Source: CAZTGZ01 sp044339595 (GTDB taxonomy: Bacteria > Bacteroidota > Bacteroidia > NS11-12g > UBA9320). Taken from it: a stretch of 14,116 nucleotides of DNA. The translations under genes and the position numbers were made by a program. Below, piece after piece: positions 14,106-14,116 of this stretch (position 1 is the stretch's first letter; every line of letters starts with the position of its first letter). The notes under the pieces were generated by a model. That model did no database searches. It saw only the letters and a program-made list of their open reading frames with translations, and had not been told where the DNA came from. The DNA lies in the NCBI GenBank assembly GCA_044339595.1, contig JBIIVF010000060.1:1-14116 (forward strand), given 5' to 3'.

Positions 14106-14116
14106 CCCGATGGTAC

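Larger units (their letters stand above)
13804..14116. other. Non-coding, hairpin-rich tail
   Basis: No convincing gene occurs here on either strand. The stretch holds three nested or successive inverted repeats (13881-13908, 13911-13975, 14072-14105) and an 11-base direct repeat, CCCGATGGTAC, at 13968-13978 and 14106-14116. A 79-codon open frame on the minus strand (14083-13844) runs straight through the hairpins and is judged spurious. Confidence 0.55.

Overview
The window looks like Bacteroidota (Bacteroidetes) chromosome. The evidence is a perfect Bacteroidetes-type promoter (TTTG-N18-TATCTTTG) at 608-637, starts that mostly lack Shine-Dalgarno sequences, an IS3-type OrfA of a kind common in this phylum, a Bacteroidota-style glycosyltransferase tail at the left edge, and moderate G+C on the left that becomes clearly AT-richer after about 9.24 kb. 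The exact family cannot be read from the sequence.

Layout. (1) 2-316: C-terminal end of a membrane-associated glycosyltransferase that begins outside the window. (2) 317-733: non-coding, holding a dyad and the promoter. (3) 734-9235: a tight four-gene operon on the + strand (gaps of 10 and 12 bases, then a 4-base ATGA overlap). It encodes a metacaspase-type protease with a C-terminal DUF4384-like domain, a trypsin/V8-like serine protease with C-terminal ankyrin repeats, a small caspase-fold protease, and a 1365-residue protein. The last has TPR-like helices, a caspase-like domain without catalytic residues, a beta (Ig-like) domain and a terminal caspase domain with catalytic residues. All four have N-terminal signal peptides and none shows an obvious type IX secretion tail, so a periplasmic or outer proteolytic module is the simplest reading. 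(4) 9236-11192: a scarred accessory segment with a decayed N-terminal copy of a restriction-type nuclease gene (9478-9836), a seven-unit TPR protein gene (9912-10727) and a truncated IS3 transposase remnant on the - strand (10744-10965). (5) 11193-12209: the intact HsdR-N-like PD-(D/E)XK nuclease, in the same orientation as its decayed copy. (6) 12355-13803: a small membrane-anchored protein and a YbjQ-domain protein with a C-terminal zinc ribbon. (7) 13804-14116: a non-coding tail rich in hairpins, ending in a strong terminator-like stem.

The most interesting item is the operon. Three caspase-fold proteins of two sub-types, one containing a pseudo-caspase/caspase tandem, are encoded with a serine protease carrying an interaction-repeat tail, all apparently exported. 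This suggests a proteolytic cascade or complex outside the cytoplasm. That is an inference from domains and gene order; neither substrate nor trigger can be seen.
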